The position numbers and the translations under genes are program-made. DNA of 64,000 bases from Pomacea canaliculata (lineage: Eukaryota > Mollusca > Gastropoda > Architaenioglossa > Ampullariidae): the NCBI RefSeq assembly GCF_003073045.1, contig NC_037597.1, positions 1,233,190 to 1,297,189 on the forward strand. The letters are read 5' to 3'. Positions 21,701 to 44,345 of the stretch are shown piece by piece (the stretch's first letter is position 1; the number at the start of each line of letters is the position of its first letter). The notes under the pieces are model-generated. The model saw only the letters and a program-made list of their open reading frames with translations, did no database searches and had not been told where the DNA came from.

Positions 21701-24700
21701 CCGCCGAGAGTCAGCACTGGGCCCGGGCAGATGACCTCTCTGGGCCCCTTGTGATTGTAATCGTAAATTATTTTCCCAGAATATGATATGCTTACAATTT
21801 GATTGTCAATATCCACATTTCATTCAGTAACAATATAGACTGCAAGCATTAGGACAAGTGCACTAGGATTTACATCACTACTTGAGCATTCAGTTGTTTA
21901 CACCTGAGTGGTTAGCAAGTGAGGAAAACTGATTTAAAGGACAAAAGTTGTAGTACTCAGCTCCATAGAAAAAAATCCCTAGAGTGAGGAATGTTACTCC
22001 AACATTTCTTTAAAAGAAAAGGAAAAAAGGAAAAAATCCACTGACCAAGGCCGAACCCCCTTCACAGCCATGGACCAGGGTACACCAGACCCCCAGTCCC
22101 CCACTCTCGTCAGGCCTAGTTACAGACCCCTAATTCAGTACTTATACATGACTTCTCCTGTGACTATTCTTTCATTATGCATTAAAATCTGGTAAGTTCT
22201 GGGGTTAGGCAAACTTTCATTCTGTCCCCAGCTTGCACACACACAGAAATTCCAGACTATTTTTCTCCATCTGCAGCTTAACTGCTATCATCCTGAGATA
22301 AAATCCTGACAGTTCACTCGTGTTACAAAACTGATGTTTCAGTTTGTTGATCCTTTAAGCAACTAGATCAATTATTTTCAAGTTAAATCGCGATGTGCGT
22401 GTGTGTTTGAAAAAGAGCAGCTCTCAAAGGCAAAATGCAGCCCAAATATCTTCAGAAACTGATTTAAGTTGTCTACTCTAAACATAAAATTAAATCCAAA
22501 TGAAATTTCTGACTAAAAAAAAAAATCCCCAACATTCCAACTTGCATTCTTAATCTCTATCTCCCAGAGCATTTCACTTCTTTAAGTTCTATTATCCTAG
22601 CTTGTTTTTATCTCGGATGAATCATTTACCATGCAGCATATTGGGTGAGTGATACCTGTATTTCTTCTGGCAAATGGAATGCTGCCAATTGTTCTTCTAT
22701 CCTTTTGAGCTTAGCTTGTAGCTCACGTTCTTCTTTAGTCTCCACAAGGACACGCTCTCCATACAACTCAAAATCAGCATTCATCTGTGCATCAACTCGA
22801 ACGAAAAGGCGTTGCTATGGTGACACCAATGCAGGTACATGTGAGCAGGAAAAGAATAGATGACAGTGAACCAGTTAAAACAGAAGTAATAAAATACAGA
22901 GTGCAAAAATGGTTTCAGCAGAGAAACTAAATCAAAACAGTGACAATGAAACAGTAGTAAAACTACACGGAGAGTCTTTGTTCTAGTGTATCTGCTGCTC
23001 CCCTTGCCGTCCATAGGACATGTCATCAAGGCAATACACACACACATGTACAATGTAAACATTTTTACAAAGACCATGAAAGTTAAGCAAAATCCTATGC
23101 AGATGTTTTGTTTTAATATTAGATTCATTTACATATATGTTGTTACAGTTAAGATCTATATTACTATAAATGAAATAATACATAAAGCACATCACTGCAT
23201 AAGGTGCTTCCAAGAAACAATATGGTGATCACCCTTTGCAACAGAAGATATTCAACGATTGCTCGAATATCAGGAAATTTTTTAAATAAGAAAATACTAA
23301 AGCAAAAGAAAGCAAGCAAGGACAATGTACATCTGAGAACTAACTTGTGGCACTGTACTGAGCACACTGTTAGAGATAGAGCGGAACTCTTCTTCAGGAA
23401 GTAAACACTGCAGACGCTGGTCAATGGTGGTCAGTGTTTGAAGCTCATTGTCTGTTGGCACAAATCCCTCTCCAGGTTGAAGCATCATTTGAAAATGATT
23501 CTCATCGACTTTTATCTTTGAAAAAAAAAAAAAACATTTAAATGGATAAACTTACTATACATAAATGCAGTGACTATATTTCGTCAAGCCTTAGGTAATA
23601 ACAACAAAGCAGGGAAAACATTCTTGAAGTGTTCAGTGTTGTGATTTGGGTGAAGACTGAACATTTAGTTCTTCTTCTTGTTCCTATTCGCCCCCAGTGG
23701 AGCATAGGGCCGCAGAAGACTGAACATCATGCATGAGTTATTCCACTAAATGTATGCATAGCTGTGGGTATTATTAAAGTATGTGTGCTGTGTGCAGAAG
23801 TGTCTTTTACAAAATGTAAATAGTAACTGAGAAACAGTTTTTAAATGACTATATTATATGCTTATATGCTTTTGAAAGTTTATTATAAACAAAATCTCCT
23901 ATGGGATTAAATAGTAACTTGAGAATGAAAATACATTTGTTTAGAAAGCACACAAGAACCTGTCTACATCCTGTTGTATGAATGGCAATGCCTTGGGAAG
24001 GCAGCCATGTAAACAGTGCGTGCAGAGAAAGAACACATCCGAGAATGAACCAGCAAATAAACAGAGCCACAGCAAAACACTACATGCTAATTTGCTTTGT
24101 CATAGATGTATATTGCACATGCTTGAGTGATTCATGTGCTTGGAAAGAATGGAAAAGCATATTTATATATTGCTTTTGGTTTTAGATATTGTGTGAAATT
24201 ATATCAAGTATTTTAGCTTTAATTTGGAAATAAAAGCTAAAATTTATATTTGTAAATGAGTAAAAATAACAGAAAACTTTAGACAGACTTGAAAATTTCA
24301 TTGAAATAAACCAGTGGAAAGAATACTTGCCTGGGTGTCAAGGCCCTCTTCAGGTATGTCAGGCAAAGACTCAATGTCTGTCAGCAGCTCCTTAAGTCGC
24401 TTCTTCTCATCATCAGTCATGGCCACAGTATCTTTAGCATTAGCTGCAAGCTGTTTGATACATACATCAATAAAATCAAGCTCAGGCACCTGAAGAAAGT
24501 TAAAAATATCTAACTAAACTCCAGCCTAAATTTTTATTTCTGCTCTACTTTCAGTCCTCCTGTCCTAACCGTCAAGCCCCAGCCTGACAGTGCAGATTCC
24601 ATGTCATCAGGACTGATCGCTTCAAGTTTCACCACACTTTTGAATCAAATATTAATTAAATTAAAATCAACTTTATACCAGGCATTTATTCCACTGTTAG

Positions 24701-27700
24701 TATCAAAACAAGTAAGCAAAGGAATGAGTTGTCTCATACACTAGTTATCCAAAATTAGCTTGGCACAATGGCTAAAGAGTTGATTGTAATGTGTACTGTG
24801 CTTATTATAAAGTAAAAATCTAATAACAATGAAAAATCAATCATTAACATGACCTCATATACTAAAAGCGGTCACTTATCGCAAGTTGCTCATGCAATTT
24901 CAAATCTGTCTCGCCGCAGACAATAACAGCACCTCTTTGTTCCTCTTGATGAAGTTCTTCCTCTTCTTTGTATATTTCTTTGTAGACCCATTTTCCTGCC
25001 GACTGTCTGCAGTGTTAGTGTCATTTGAGGCAGCTGATGATTTCTCACTATCTAAATGGTAATAAAAATGATTATAATGACACTTAAAATAATATGTAAG
25101 ATAATAAAATAATTTAATAAGTAATAATAAGAATTGACCAACCGTGAATATATAACACAGGAACACTCACGCATACAATATGGTCAAATTTACACATGTG
25201 CAGCTGTGCACATGCACATACATACATATATACACATGGATCTATTTGTACTCGAACCCATTCTGGCACAAAAATAGACACATGATACTAAATTTTAAAG
25301 CAAAAAGGGATAATAAATGCACACATGCTCTCACACACATTCTGGTAAAAAAAATAAATACATAATACAAGCCATATTTTGAAGATAAAATGGATCATGA
25401 ACTATGTAAAACATTAAAATGGCCAATAAAAAGTACCACAATATGAAATAGATATACGAAGAGCAGCATAAAAAATGTTGAAGAAATATATGCCAAAAAA
25501 AAAAGAAGCAATGCAGCTGTTAAAAAAATGACAAGTTTGGTGTTGCCTAGCTAGGCTACAGAAAAACTGTAGGTTACAAGTATTACACGTACTGTTGGTT
25601 GATGACTGGCCAGTGTTACTTAGCCTAGCTTTCAACTCATCTTCCTTAACCTGTGTCTGGAAAACTGGTGTCACAGGTGGCAGATTTGTATCAACACCTG
25701 GCACAAGAAAATATGTAATAATGCAGTAAGAATACACTGATGAGTAAGGCAGTATTTGACAATCAAATGATTTTTCTGTTGCAGACAAAGCAAGGTTACA
25801 TAAATGATGGTGATGCTTCAAAGCTGTCTTGCTGAAGTATTGAACTTTAAAAAAGTAGAAAGAAAGGTGGTTAAAGGCTTATTGCATGGGACCAGTAAGT
25901 GAGAAAAAAAAACCCTTCTACTTTTCATATATCATTTTCTATGCACAGTGAACCACTTATACAGTCCATAAGATTCATGTACTGTTTGCTAAGCACTGTG
26001 AAACACAGTTTGTTGGTTTCATATGGCATTTTCTAGGCACAGTGAACCACTTACAGTTCATGTTGCCGTGTAACCAATGTATCCAAGACTATAGGACTTT
26101 AACATTTGCATGAAAGATCAGTTGAAACTTAATGACTATGATATTTGTAGACATTTAGAATTGCCTGATGAGAAGATGTTGCCAAGTTAGTTTAATACAA
26201 CCCTGAACATTTGTAATAGATAATAATTTTAACATTTTGTGGAATTATACTGAAGTCTAAGCAAAGTGCAGGCATAGCTACATTAATATTGGGTAATCCT
26301 ATTTAATGTACTTTAGGTTATCAAGGTTCATCTTGGGGAAGGGTGAGGGTTAGATTTTTAAGACCTCACTTATAACTGTGGTGCTTTTTCCTCATTTAGA
26401 ACCAAAATCGAATCATCATTTCATTCACTCAGTTTAAACTTGGGGTTTGTGGAACATTCCACATACCTCACTTTACTGGATTTGGGGTTGCTTTTGAAGC
26501 GTGTTCTGACCTGTCAATATCTGTTGGGCATTTCATGCAAATACATAGAATTAGCGGTTTTGGGGTCTCATTCTCTTCAAATGGATGAAATAGCAGCAAA
26601 ATATCCATACACCTATGGATGATTATGGTGCTGATAATGTGACAACAGGAGAAAAACAGTGCTGAGCAGTGTTGATAGTGACACAGGCAAGCTAACATTC
26701 TCCAAACATTAATTGAGAAAAAAGCATTTATAGCTGAGAAGATACCAATGGTGACCAGAATATAGCACATTGTGTCCATGAAGTGCTCTTGATGGTACAT
26801 GAAAAACAGAAAAGCCTCCATTTGCTGGTTGAGAAACAAATCAGGAAAATAAACTGTCAGCACAAGAACACTCAGAGTTTGGAGGTATAATCTGTTTCAT
26901 GCTATTGGAGAGGTTTGCTCAAAACTGAGTGTAGCTTTCAATGTGTGAGATGCAAAACAAAAAAGGGATTTTTCCGAAACATACCTTGATTCTCACTTGT
27001 CACTACCTCTGTTTCAGATGAAAAGCAAAACAGGAGGATGTGTTGTTGAAAAAAATTGCTTTGTAAGATACAAGTAAAAAGAGGGAAAAAAACTAACTTG
27101 CCCTATATAAGTTTTTCGTCACATATATCTACGTCAGATTTGAAGCCATCTTGTTTTTGATATTGCTTCTGTGACACAAATGAAAACTTTTACTTCAAAG
27201 CGTTACATGTTTGCTCGCACATGATTCTCATAGGGCTATTCTTGTTCAAGCATTTATGTTTGCGCAAGACATGGACATAACTGTAAAGAAAAATGATCAT
27301 TTGTATTTATACCCAGTGGGGATCAGTCATTAGACTGTAAAGTTGCATAATGCTGTATGTATGTGTATCTATACAAAAGTAACTGTTAAAGCATTAAATC
27401 CTTGCTTCTGCTGTGGGAGATATTGCTACAACATATATATATATACAATGTATATACAATGTACAATGTATATATATCCCTCCCTGACACACACACACAC
27501 ATGTAAAAGAGGAGATGAGTGTTACTTGACCAGTCTCACCACAATAATAAACCATGGGTTTCAGGTGCTTTTACTCTCCTGCCAGTTGATGGTTCTGGCT
27601 AAGGCAAAAGGTATAAAAGAGAAATCCTTAAACTGCTGAGGTGATGCTCCAACCTCTACATCTCTCTCTCAGAATGCCCTTGTCCCTTTCTGCTTCTCCC

Positions 27701-30700
27701 TCTTATTCCTCCTACCCTGAATATTCTTGAATCAACCTTTTTGCTACTGTGGCCCCCTCTCCCGACAAAGAGGTTGCAAGGTCACTGGACATGCCTCTGG
27801 CGAAACCGGGGAGATGAGTCATTGGCTAGGAATAACTTGGTGGAGGAAAGGGGGTTGCCGTACATCGGAGCCTCATTAGGCGGCACATATGTGCGAGCCT
27901 GTGTATGTGTGTATCACCAGCTACCCTCTACCACACACACATACATGCACAAAGACATAAATATGAAAATCAAAGAGCTTCAATTTTAAAATCTTCACCT
28001 TCGTTATGGCTGGCAGGCAATGCAAGGGTGATAAACTTGTCAGTGTTGGCTTTAATGTCTTTTTGAATAGGGCCCTTGGACTGAAGCTCTACAAGTTCAC
28101 AACGGATGCTGAAATAAAAATGGAACATCATGAACAGAAGTGAAAGCAACTATAAGTCTTTACGTCACAGCATGAGCATTGCATCATTTAACCATTCAGT
28201 AACACAGTGCACTTCCTTATTTTTTAATTGTTATGTGTACTTTGCGAAGTAGGTAGTTTTATGTAAACTTATTACTATACTACTGTCACAAAAGTACACT
28301 TAGTTTTGAATTGTAATGAAACAAATATGGCAATTTAAATTTGAAATTCACAGTACAGAGGAATTTTAGGCCTTGGTGGTTCACTGTATTTTTTACTTTA
28401 GAAAAGTGGTCTGCGGTCCCAAATACTTTGAGAACCACTGTTATAGGTACCTTGAGAATATCGAAAGAAAGGTAGTAGCACAGAAAGGAACAATTAAGAG
28501 CCTGTCAGCTTACAAAGGAAGAGCAAATCTCACCCCTACTGGTTACTCTAACCATAATCTATATAGAGGAGTAGCATGAACCAGCCTCAAAACCCACAAA
28601 TGAAGCTAAAATAGAACTGTATAGGAGTATAGATACACTGGTCAAGCCTGGTGCACCAAGCAATAAAAAAAGAACAAAACTGAAAACATTATTGAAAATA
28701 GAAAACAGAAATAATAAGCAATATTAGACTCAGAAATAAGATGAACTAAAAGAATGAGAATAGTGATCAAGTTTCTTTTGGTTCCCTCTCTCCCAGGCAA
28801 TCAACATGTGAATAGCTCACATGGTCTGGGGCTGCTACTTAAACTTCCTTAACAAACTGTTCAATGACTGGCTCAAAACTGCAACTTAAGAACATTGTAA
28901 ACAGTATCTGACACAGATGAAGATAAAACAGCAACAGAGTTGGGCTTCTGGCGTATCAACACAATCTTATTGGTGAAGTCAGCAAATTTCTGTGGGAGTT
29001 CTTGTTCATGAAACATTGATGGGAGTGGTTTTTCCAAGTAAATTGTTGTGAGTATTAATTAATAAATTTGATATAACAACATATCAAAAAAAAATCCCAA
29101 ACTAGAAATAGAAACAGAGTCACACAATGATTTGGTAACAAGCAACAAACGCAGACTTGACAAACCTTCTGGACTCAACAAATGGAAGAGGGCATCATTA
29201 AAGCGACACAACAACATATGGCAGGACCCTACCCCTTATATCCACCCTAATCCCTCCCTTTTCCTCCCATATACCCCAGATACCCATTCTTCCTAAAGCA
29301 TGAAATCACCTAGTGGTGGAAGTACTTTTATCACCAAACAACAACAAAAAAAGAGATCCATGCAATCTGAAGAGAAAATCATGAAGGTTACTAAAAACAA
29401 TCAATAATTTTTTTCTCTTTGTTACAAATCTTTCGTCTTTTACATTAAAAATATTTTGTCATATATTTTCACATACTTTTAAATCATTAGCAAGTCTTGT
29501 AAGGATTCAAAATGAGTTACCGACTAGCAAAAAAAAAAAGTTAACTTTACCGTTGCTCAAGAATAATCCTCTCACGCTTGACCTTTTGCTCTTGTTTCAT
29601 ACGCTTCTCAAGAATCCTGTCAAGTTTTCGCATTTTGATGAAAGCATCACGAAGCTCTGGTTCCATGTCAGCAAGGTCTGGATACTTGTCTATCTCATTC
29701 CCTGCTGGTAAAGGCAAACACCCGACCTCAATTGCTCTGGTTTTGTGCTCATAGGCAGCCAGCTCCTCCTTCATCTCAGCTCTGACCTACAAACCATGAT
29801 CATGACCTTGACTTTATTGCCATGTCACCCCAGTTTATGATATTGTCATTATTGCATTGCACCCCAATTTTCCTCCTGGGAATCTCGCTAAGAATAGTTA
29901 TCTTACAGAAGCTGTAACACTGAATGGAAAGTGAGATACATTTATTTTCTAGGACAATTATTGATAACAGATGAAGTTGAGACCAAGCACTTAAGCAAAT
30001 TTCACCATTGTTTTGATCTCATCTTTTATGTCCTTCAGCAGCTCTTTTTCCTCATCACTGTCCACACTGTAAGGGTCATCAGCTTCAGCTGCAATGAAAA
30101 AAATGTTGTAAATGGAAATGTCACACTTCCTGCAGTATGGGCATAACTGTAATAGTCTCATTGGTGATTATCATGTGCACAATGATAATAATAATGCTGG
30201 CAATGCCACCACTGTGTATCACCTGCATTATAACTATAAAATGAAAATATTAATATATTACTACTCTTAGAACTCACAAATAATGGTTACATTATCAGTA
30301 ACAAGTCATCCCTACATAAGCAAAGAGTGATGTCACTGTCTTTATATACTATGATTATTATTATTACATGTTACATAACATAAGCAAATAATGATTACAT
30401 TTTTGGGAGTACGTTTATAGGTCTTTACCTGAATTCTTTCAGGTGTTCAATGCTTACATTATGAAACTTAATATTTTCTTTTATATCAGAAACAAAGTGA
30501 GATAGACCTGAATGTATAATGCATATCTGAAGAGCAGCTGGTTGATTCATATCAAGAATAAATCAAAATCAGACAAATATTCTGTACCAAAAATGCTTAA
30601 ACAAAAGCTTACATGTCGCAATTTACAAAAAGCTGATCACATGCTGAAGATATAAACTTTCTTAACATAATTTTGAAATCTTGACATCAAATTTTGAAGC

Positions 30701-31356
30701 AAGAAGCAAATGTGTCCAAAAAGCATATAAAATAATTCTTCTGCTATTAAAATACATGATGTATTATATACAAAATTTAGAAAAATAACCTTTGATAGAA
30801 GTAAATAAATGTTACTCACAAACAGGCACAAGTGCATTAGAAGAGTGTTCTGCAGTATCATCAGCACATTTTCCAGACAACATGACTTGAGGCATACTCA
30901 AATCATTAACCCTACTATGTTTTGCGAGGTCAAGTCCTCCATCCTCGTCCTCTTCCAGTGTAACATCACTCTCAAAATCATCTTCAGACTCATCAAATTC
31001 ATCTTCTTCATCACCATCTTTATCGGAGTAGTTCAAGTCATCCAAGCTCATCTCAAATTCCTGCTCCTCCTGATTACATAAATCCAGAATAAAAACATGA
31101 TTTGAAAGTGAAAGTGAAAATTATAGAAAGTTTTGGGAAGTATGAAGAAAGAAATTATATAGTTGGAAATAATAATAAAACATGAAAGAATGGAGTGTAA
31201 TATAGTTTAATACCTGTTTATATTTATCTTGTTTCAAAAACTCACTATTATGGAACGTATATTTACAATTTTTTTGTTAATGAGGAGAATTATATAATTT
31301 CCAAAACTTACCTCTGAAATACTCGTCACTGAATCAGCCACAGATTCACACATCAT
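18717..31356 (-). CDS. FSIP1: Fibrous sheath-interacting protein 1-like (FSIP1-like)
   Basis: Minus-strand exons in order: 31356-31312 (ATG ATG start), 31069-30820, 30088-30006, 29786-29551, 28108-27999, 27008-26985 (24 nt), 25697-25593, 25051-24933, 24489-24331, 23515-23345, 22814-22656, 21051-20939, 19537-19392 and 19099-18717 (TGA). Every junction keeps frame, giving 700 aa (human FSIP1 is 581). The N-terminus is very acidic (residues about 16-85, runs such as DEEDEFDESEDD). The family helix lies at about residues 166-205 (ELRDAFIKMRKLDRILEKR then a basic coiled coil). A second conserved block is KNFIKRN near 314-320, followed by MTDDEKKRLKELLTDIESLP. FSIP1 associates with the sperm flagellar fibrous sheath/axoneme in mammals. 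The intron after exon 9 uses a GC donor (CAG|GCAAGT). The gene is head-to-head with RIOX1. The family call rests on motif pattern; the exon model is firm. Confidence 0.8.
21219..21372. mobile_element. hAT-type MITE, 154 bp, with TSD
   Basis: Terminal inverted repeats CAGGGGTGCCCAACC and GGTTGGGCACCACTG bound a 154-bp non-coding element, the classic hAT terminal pattern. Flanking 8-mers AGCTAAAT (21211-21218) and AGCTCAAT (21373-21380) are a 7/8 target-site duplication. It lies in the FSIP1-like intron between exons 22656 and 21051. Confidence 0.85.
21697..22117. mobile_element. hAT-like non-autonomous element, about 420 bp, with TSD
   Basis: Perfect duplicate AGTTACAGAC at 21687-21696 and 22118-22127 brackets a sequence starting AGGGCCGCCGAGAGT and ending ACTCTCGTCAGGCCT, imperfect inverted termini. 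There is no transposase. An 8-bp core of the duplication would fit a hAT insertion. It lies in the same FSIP1-like intron as the 154-bp element, 325 bp away. Confidence 0.7.
23652..23664. repeat. Target-site duplication, left copy
   Basis: GAAGACTGAACAT, repeated exactly at 23715-23727. Confidence 0.85.
23665..23714 (-). mobile_element. Ultra-truncated LINE tail (50 nt) with perfect TSD
   Basis: On the minus strand the 50 nt read GCCCTATGCTCCACTGGGGG, then CGAATAGGAACAAGAAGAAG, which is the C-terminus and tail of the LINE seen at 12790-12927 (ALCSTGGE-stop). The insert is bounded on both sides by GAAGACTGAACAT (23652-23664 and 23715-23727). It lies in the FSIP1-like intron between exons 24331 and 23515. 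Confidence 0.85.
23715..23727. repeat. Target-site duplication, right copy
   Basis: GAAGACTGAACAT, matching 23652-23664. Confidence 0.85.
27425..27480. repeat. TA/TG-rich simple repeat
   Basis: Alternating TATATA blocks interleaved with ACAATGTA units in an FSIP1-like intron, followed by a short CA run at 27488-27500. Confidence 0.6.
28400..28440 (-). mobile_element. hAT-type terminal fragment
   Basis: GGTCTGCGGTCCC...CTTTGAGAACCACTG is the reverse complement of a hAT-style CAGTGGTTCTCAAAG terminus. Only one clear end remains. It lies in the FSIP1-like intron between exons 29551 and 28108. Confidence 0.5.
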
Positions 31357-32047
31357 TTTTCCTCCTTTGATAAATCCTGTGGTGATTTGTTCGAACGCTC
31401 TTTTACTACAAAGAGCTATAAATTAAAAATATCAAAGATAAAATTTAAATTATAATGTAATTCAGTATCGGCCGATAAATAAAAAAGAATATGCTCGAAA
31501 AAAGTGTCCGGCTACTTTTAACTGACATATTGTTCGGCATAAGAGTATGGGATGTAAACAACTATGACAGTATGGATAATTATCTTGAGAACTCTACAAC
31601 AATTTCATGTTAAATGTTCTCAATATGTACAGAGGTAGTGTAAGACAGGAAGCAGCTATGTTGACACAATTGCCATGGCAATAATTACCACCCTGCAACT
31701 GAAATGCTGCAAATAAAATATAAATATTGCAAATCAAAATTATCTAAAGTACCTGATTTAATACACTGGTATGAAATAAATTAGTTCTGATTATAATGTA
31801 AAGAAAACGAAAACAATGTTTTCTAGCAGTTAAAATGTTTAGGTTTGAGCATTTCACTTCCTGTATTGAACCGGAAGCAGTCGTCTGGCGCGTGTAGGTC
31901 CTGTATTGTGGGGACAGCGCCAGATTTTGAATTGTCTAAATACACCTTTGAAATTTCGCTGATGAATAGATGTAGTGAGGCTTAACCGCTTGCAACAAAA
32001 TATTGTAACTGGGTCTGTTGAGAAGTGAAATTGTTCTTCCTTCTATC
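31357..32047. promoter_or_regulatory. Shared head-to-head promoter region, FSIP1-like / RIOX1
   Basis: The two start codons lie 691 bp apart on opposite strands with no other gene between. Most of the interval is AT-rich. A short GC-richer block with CpGs (about 31860-31925, near CCGGAAGCAGTCGTCTGGCG, with an ETS-like CCGGAAG) is a good candidate for a CpG-type promoter. No TATA box is evident at a sensible position for either gene. Bidirectional activity is inferred from spacing only. Confidence 0.55.
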
Positions 32048-41889
<9,842 letters not shown>

Positions 41890-43922
41890 CAGTCTTCCAG
41901 AAGATGCAGTGTTTTGAAGAGTAGCCTGTAGCAAGGATTCTATGTTTGTGGGTAAATGAAAAGCAATGCAATTGAACGTTTAGAACAGAAGTGATGGCAG
42001 GAAGTACAATGTGTTCAAATATTTTTACCTATTAACTTATGATAAAGACAACCATCACTGACACACGGTTTTGAAGAGCCTTTTAAAAAAATATTTAAAT
42101 GATGTGATTTGCAAGAGAAGTAATTTTAAATTTTTCTTGTCCTAAATTCAAAGGAAAGATGGTAATCATGGAACATAGAGCTCCTGTCATGCAAGTTGGT
42201 TATGAGGCAGAAATAAAAAAACAAGTACACATGATCAAAGTGCTAAGCAATGACATATTTTATTAGTATATATATTAGACATTAAATATTACTGTTGTCA
42301 TTGTCGGCTGTTGGAATATAGATCCATGTCAAATTGAGTAACCACCGTCTTGAACATGGCTCTTGACCAACTGAGCCATTGCCAACAAAATATGTGATTG
42401 GTTTAATATTTAGCTTCTTAATGGAAGTAATTTATAGTAAAACGCTCACTGTGGTTGTGAAGGAGCAAAGTGTGTGGTTAACATGCAAAATAATCTTTAA
42501 TGAAATGTTTAACAAATTTTGTATATGAAAATCTTAACTGCTGGCTTGATGTTTTATGAATAGAGTGTAGAATTCAAGATGACTTTGTATAACAATTGTT
42601 TTATATTGCTAGGTGTAGCAAGTGATATACAGAGTGTATTTTTAGCAAACACATTTCAGTTGCTGATATAAACTAAACAAGATACCAATTGTTTGGATAC
42701 TTCCGCATATTAAGTTGCATATATTTTGGAATTTGGCCTTGTAAAATATCCCTGCTTCTAGTCAGTTGTAGTTGCTTAAAAATTACTTTTCCGTTGTGTA
42801 TATATATTATAAAATGACAATATAGATATATATATATACAGATCCAAGTTTACTTGTCAAGTGTGAAAATGCAGGACATTAACCACAGGCAAAAATTAGA
42901 TGTGCATACTGTATGGGGTCAGATAAACCATGATGAGGGTTGCTGAGACTTCTGCCAAGGTTTTGGAGCAACAAGAGTGAGAGCGAATCAACAAAATGAA
43001 AATGAGAGATGTCTGTTGTTCTGTGTGGTAGTCACCCTGGGCTTTGTGTTTCACATGCACAGAAGAAAGTGGGACTAATGAGAAAGTGGCATTGTGGATC
43101 CAAAACCAGTTTCACAAAAGCATGTTTTTGTTTTTTTTGATGCATACAGATTTGAAAGTTATGAAACAAATGAGAATTTCAAGACCAGAAGTTGCTGATT
43201 AGTTTTTAATTTGTGAGAACTCCTTTCTGCATGGTTCATGCTTGCAAGAGAGCTTTTATTGCCAGTAGAAAACTTTTTGCATTCCTAGCCCCTCAGTTCT
43301 GACTCCTAGACCTCTAGGTGCCTTAAATAATAGCCAAGGAAATGGTTGTGGTTGTTAAAAAAAAACCTGGTTAAAAAGACTAAGTAACTTTTAAAAACTG
43401 TTAGTGACCCTTTCAAAGTCAGATGAGACAATTATAGCTTATTTATTTAATGATTTTACGTTTTACTCCCATTATTAGTATTTCTTGAATCATTGTTTAC
43501 CAAAAAATCTCGCATTTTGTCTGTATAAAAGGCAAACTATTTCTGAATTCAGGAATTAAAAAAATCTATTGTCTTAAAATAATATACACATTTTTATACA
43601 ATTTTGGTATTTTTAGGCAGATGATTCCATGCACTATAGTAGTAGCAGCTTTTAGCAATCTTATCTGTAAGAGATTTGTACAAGATATTTGGTTCCTGGT
43701 TTTATGCACATCCACAGGTACAAGATGACTTTATTTTTTTTTTTTTTTTGGGTCTGGTTATTTTGATGTTCATGTAATGTGAATTTTTTTTGTGTGTGGC
43801 TTAGTCCAAACACTTTTTTAGCAGTTGTTACACCTAAACCACAAGAATAAACATGGCATCTTCAAAGTCTTTTGTTATGAACATCTTGTGTTATCCTATG
43901 GACCTGAAGTAAATGTATAAAA
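41890..43922 (+). other. RIOX1 3' UTR and downstream sequence
   Basis: AT-rich, no reading frame of note. Possible polyadenylation signals AATAAA at 42212-42217 and 43846-43851; I cannot tell which is used. A 19-T run is at about 43731-43750. Confidence 0.5.
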
Positions 43923-44345
43923 TTCGTCCCAAGACCGAAAAGTCAAATTGTATGCCAAGCACAAAAGATTAATTGACCACCAATTACACAAGTAGCTATG
44001 AACATAAAATATTACCAAAAGAGCCATACGTTGTTTGAAAAATATAGATGTGCAAGCTCAGCTGCCTATTTTAAACAACCATGCGAAGAAGTTTAGCTAC
44101 CATTTAAATAAAAATGGTCGCTTGGCAAGACGCATGCATAGAACTATCTTATGATGGCGAACATGATTTTTATCTTTAAACAATCTTTTAAGATTTTGTC
44201 ATTTCACTGACTTTTTTGGTGCCTATTATTATTACATGTAGAGACATCTCTGATTGGGCCTGGGGCGATCTAACTTTAAGGTCTTGGGACGAATTAACTG
44301 AGGCTGTGGGGAGATGTGACTGGGACGAAATAACCAGTTCCCTTC
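43923..44345. mobile_element. Inverted-repeat element with GGGACGAA ends
   Basis: TTCGTCCCAAGACC (43923-43936) is the exact reverse complement of GGTCTTGGGACGAA (44280-44293). The right side continues with ACTGGGACGAAATAACCAGTT to about 44340. It has no coding capacity. Related words occur in RIOX1 intron 1 (32395-32515). Confidence 0.65.

Noticed and set aside
26468-26863. 131-codon open frame on the minus strand
   Set aside because: Lies in an FSIP1-like intron, hydrophobic but without any recognisable family motif; fits chance in AT-rich DNA.
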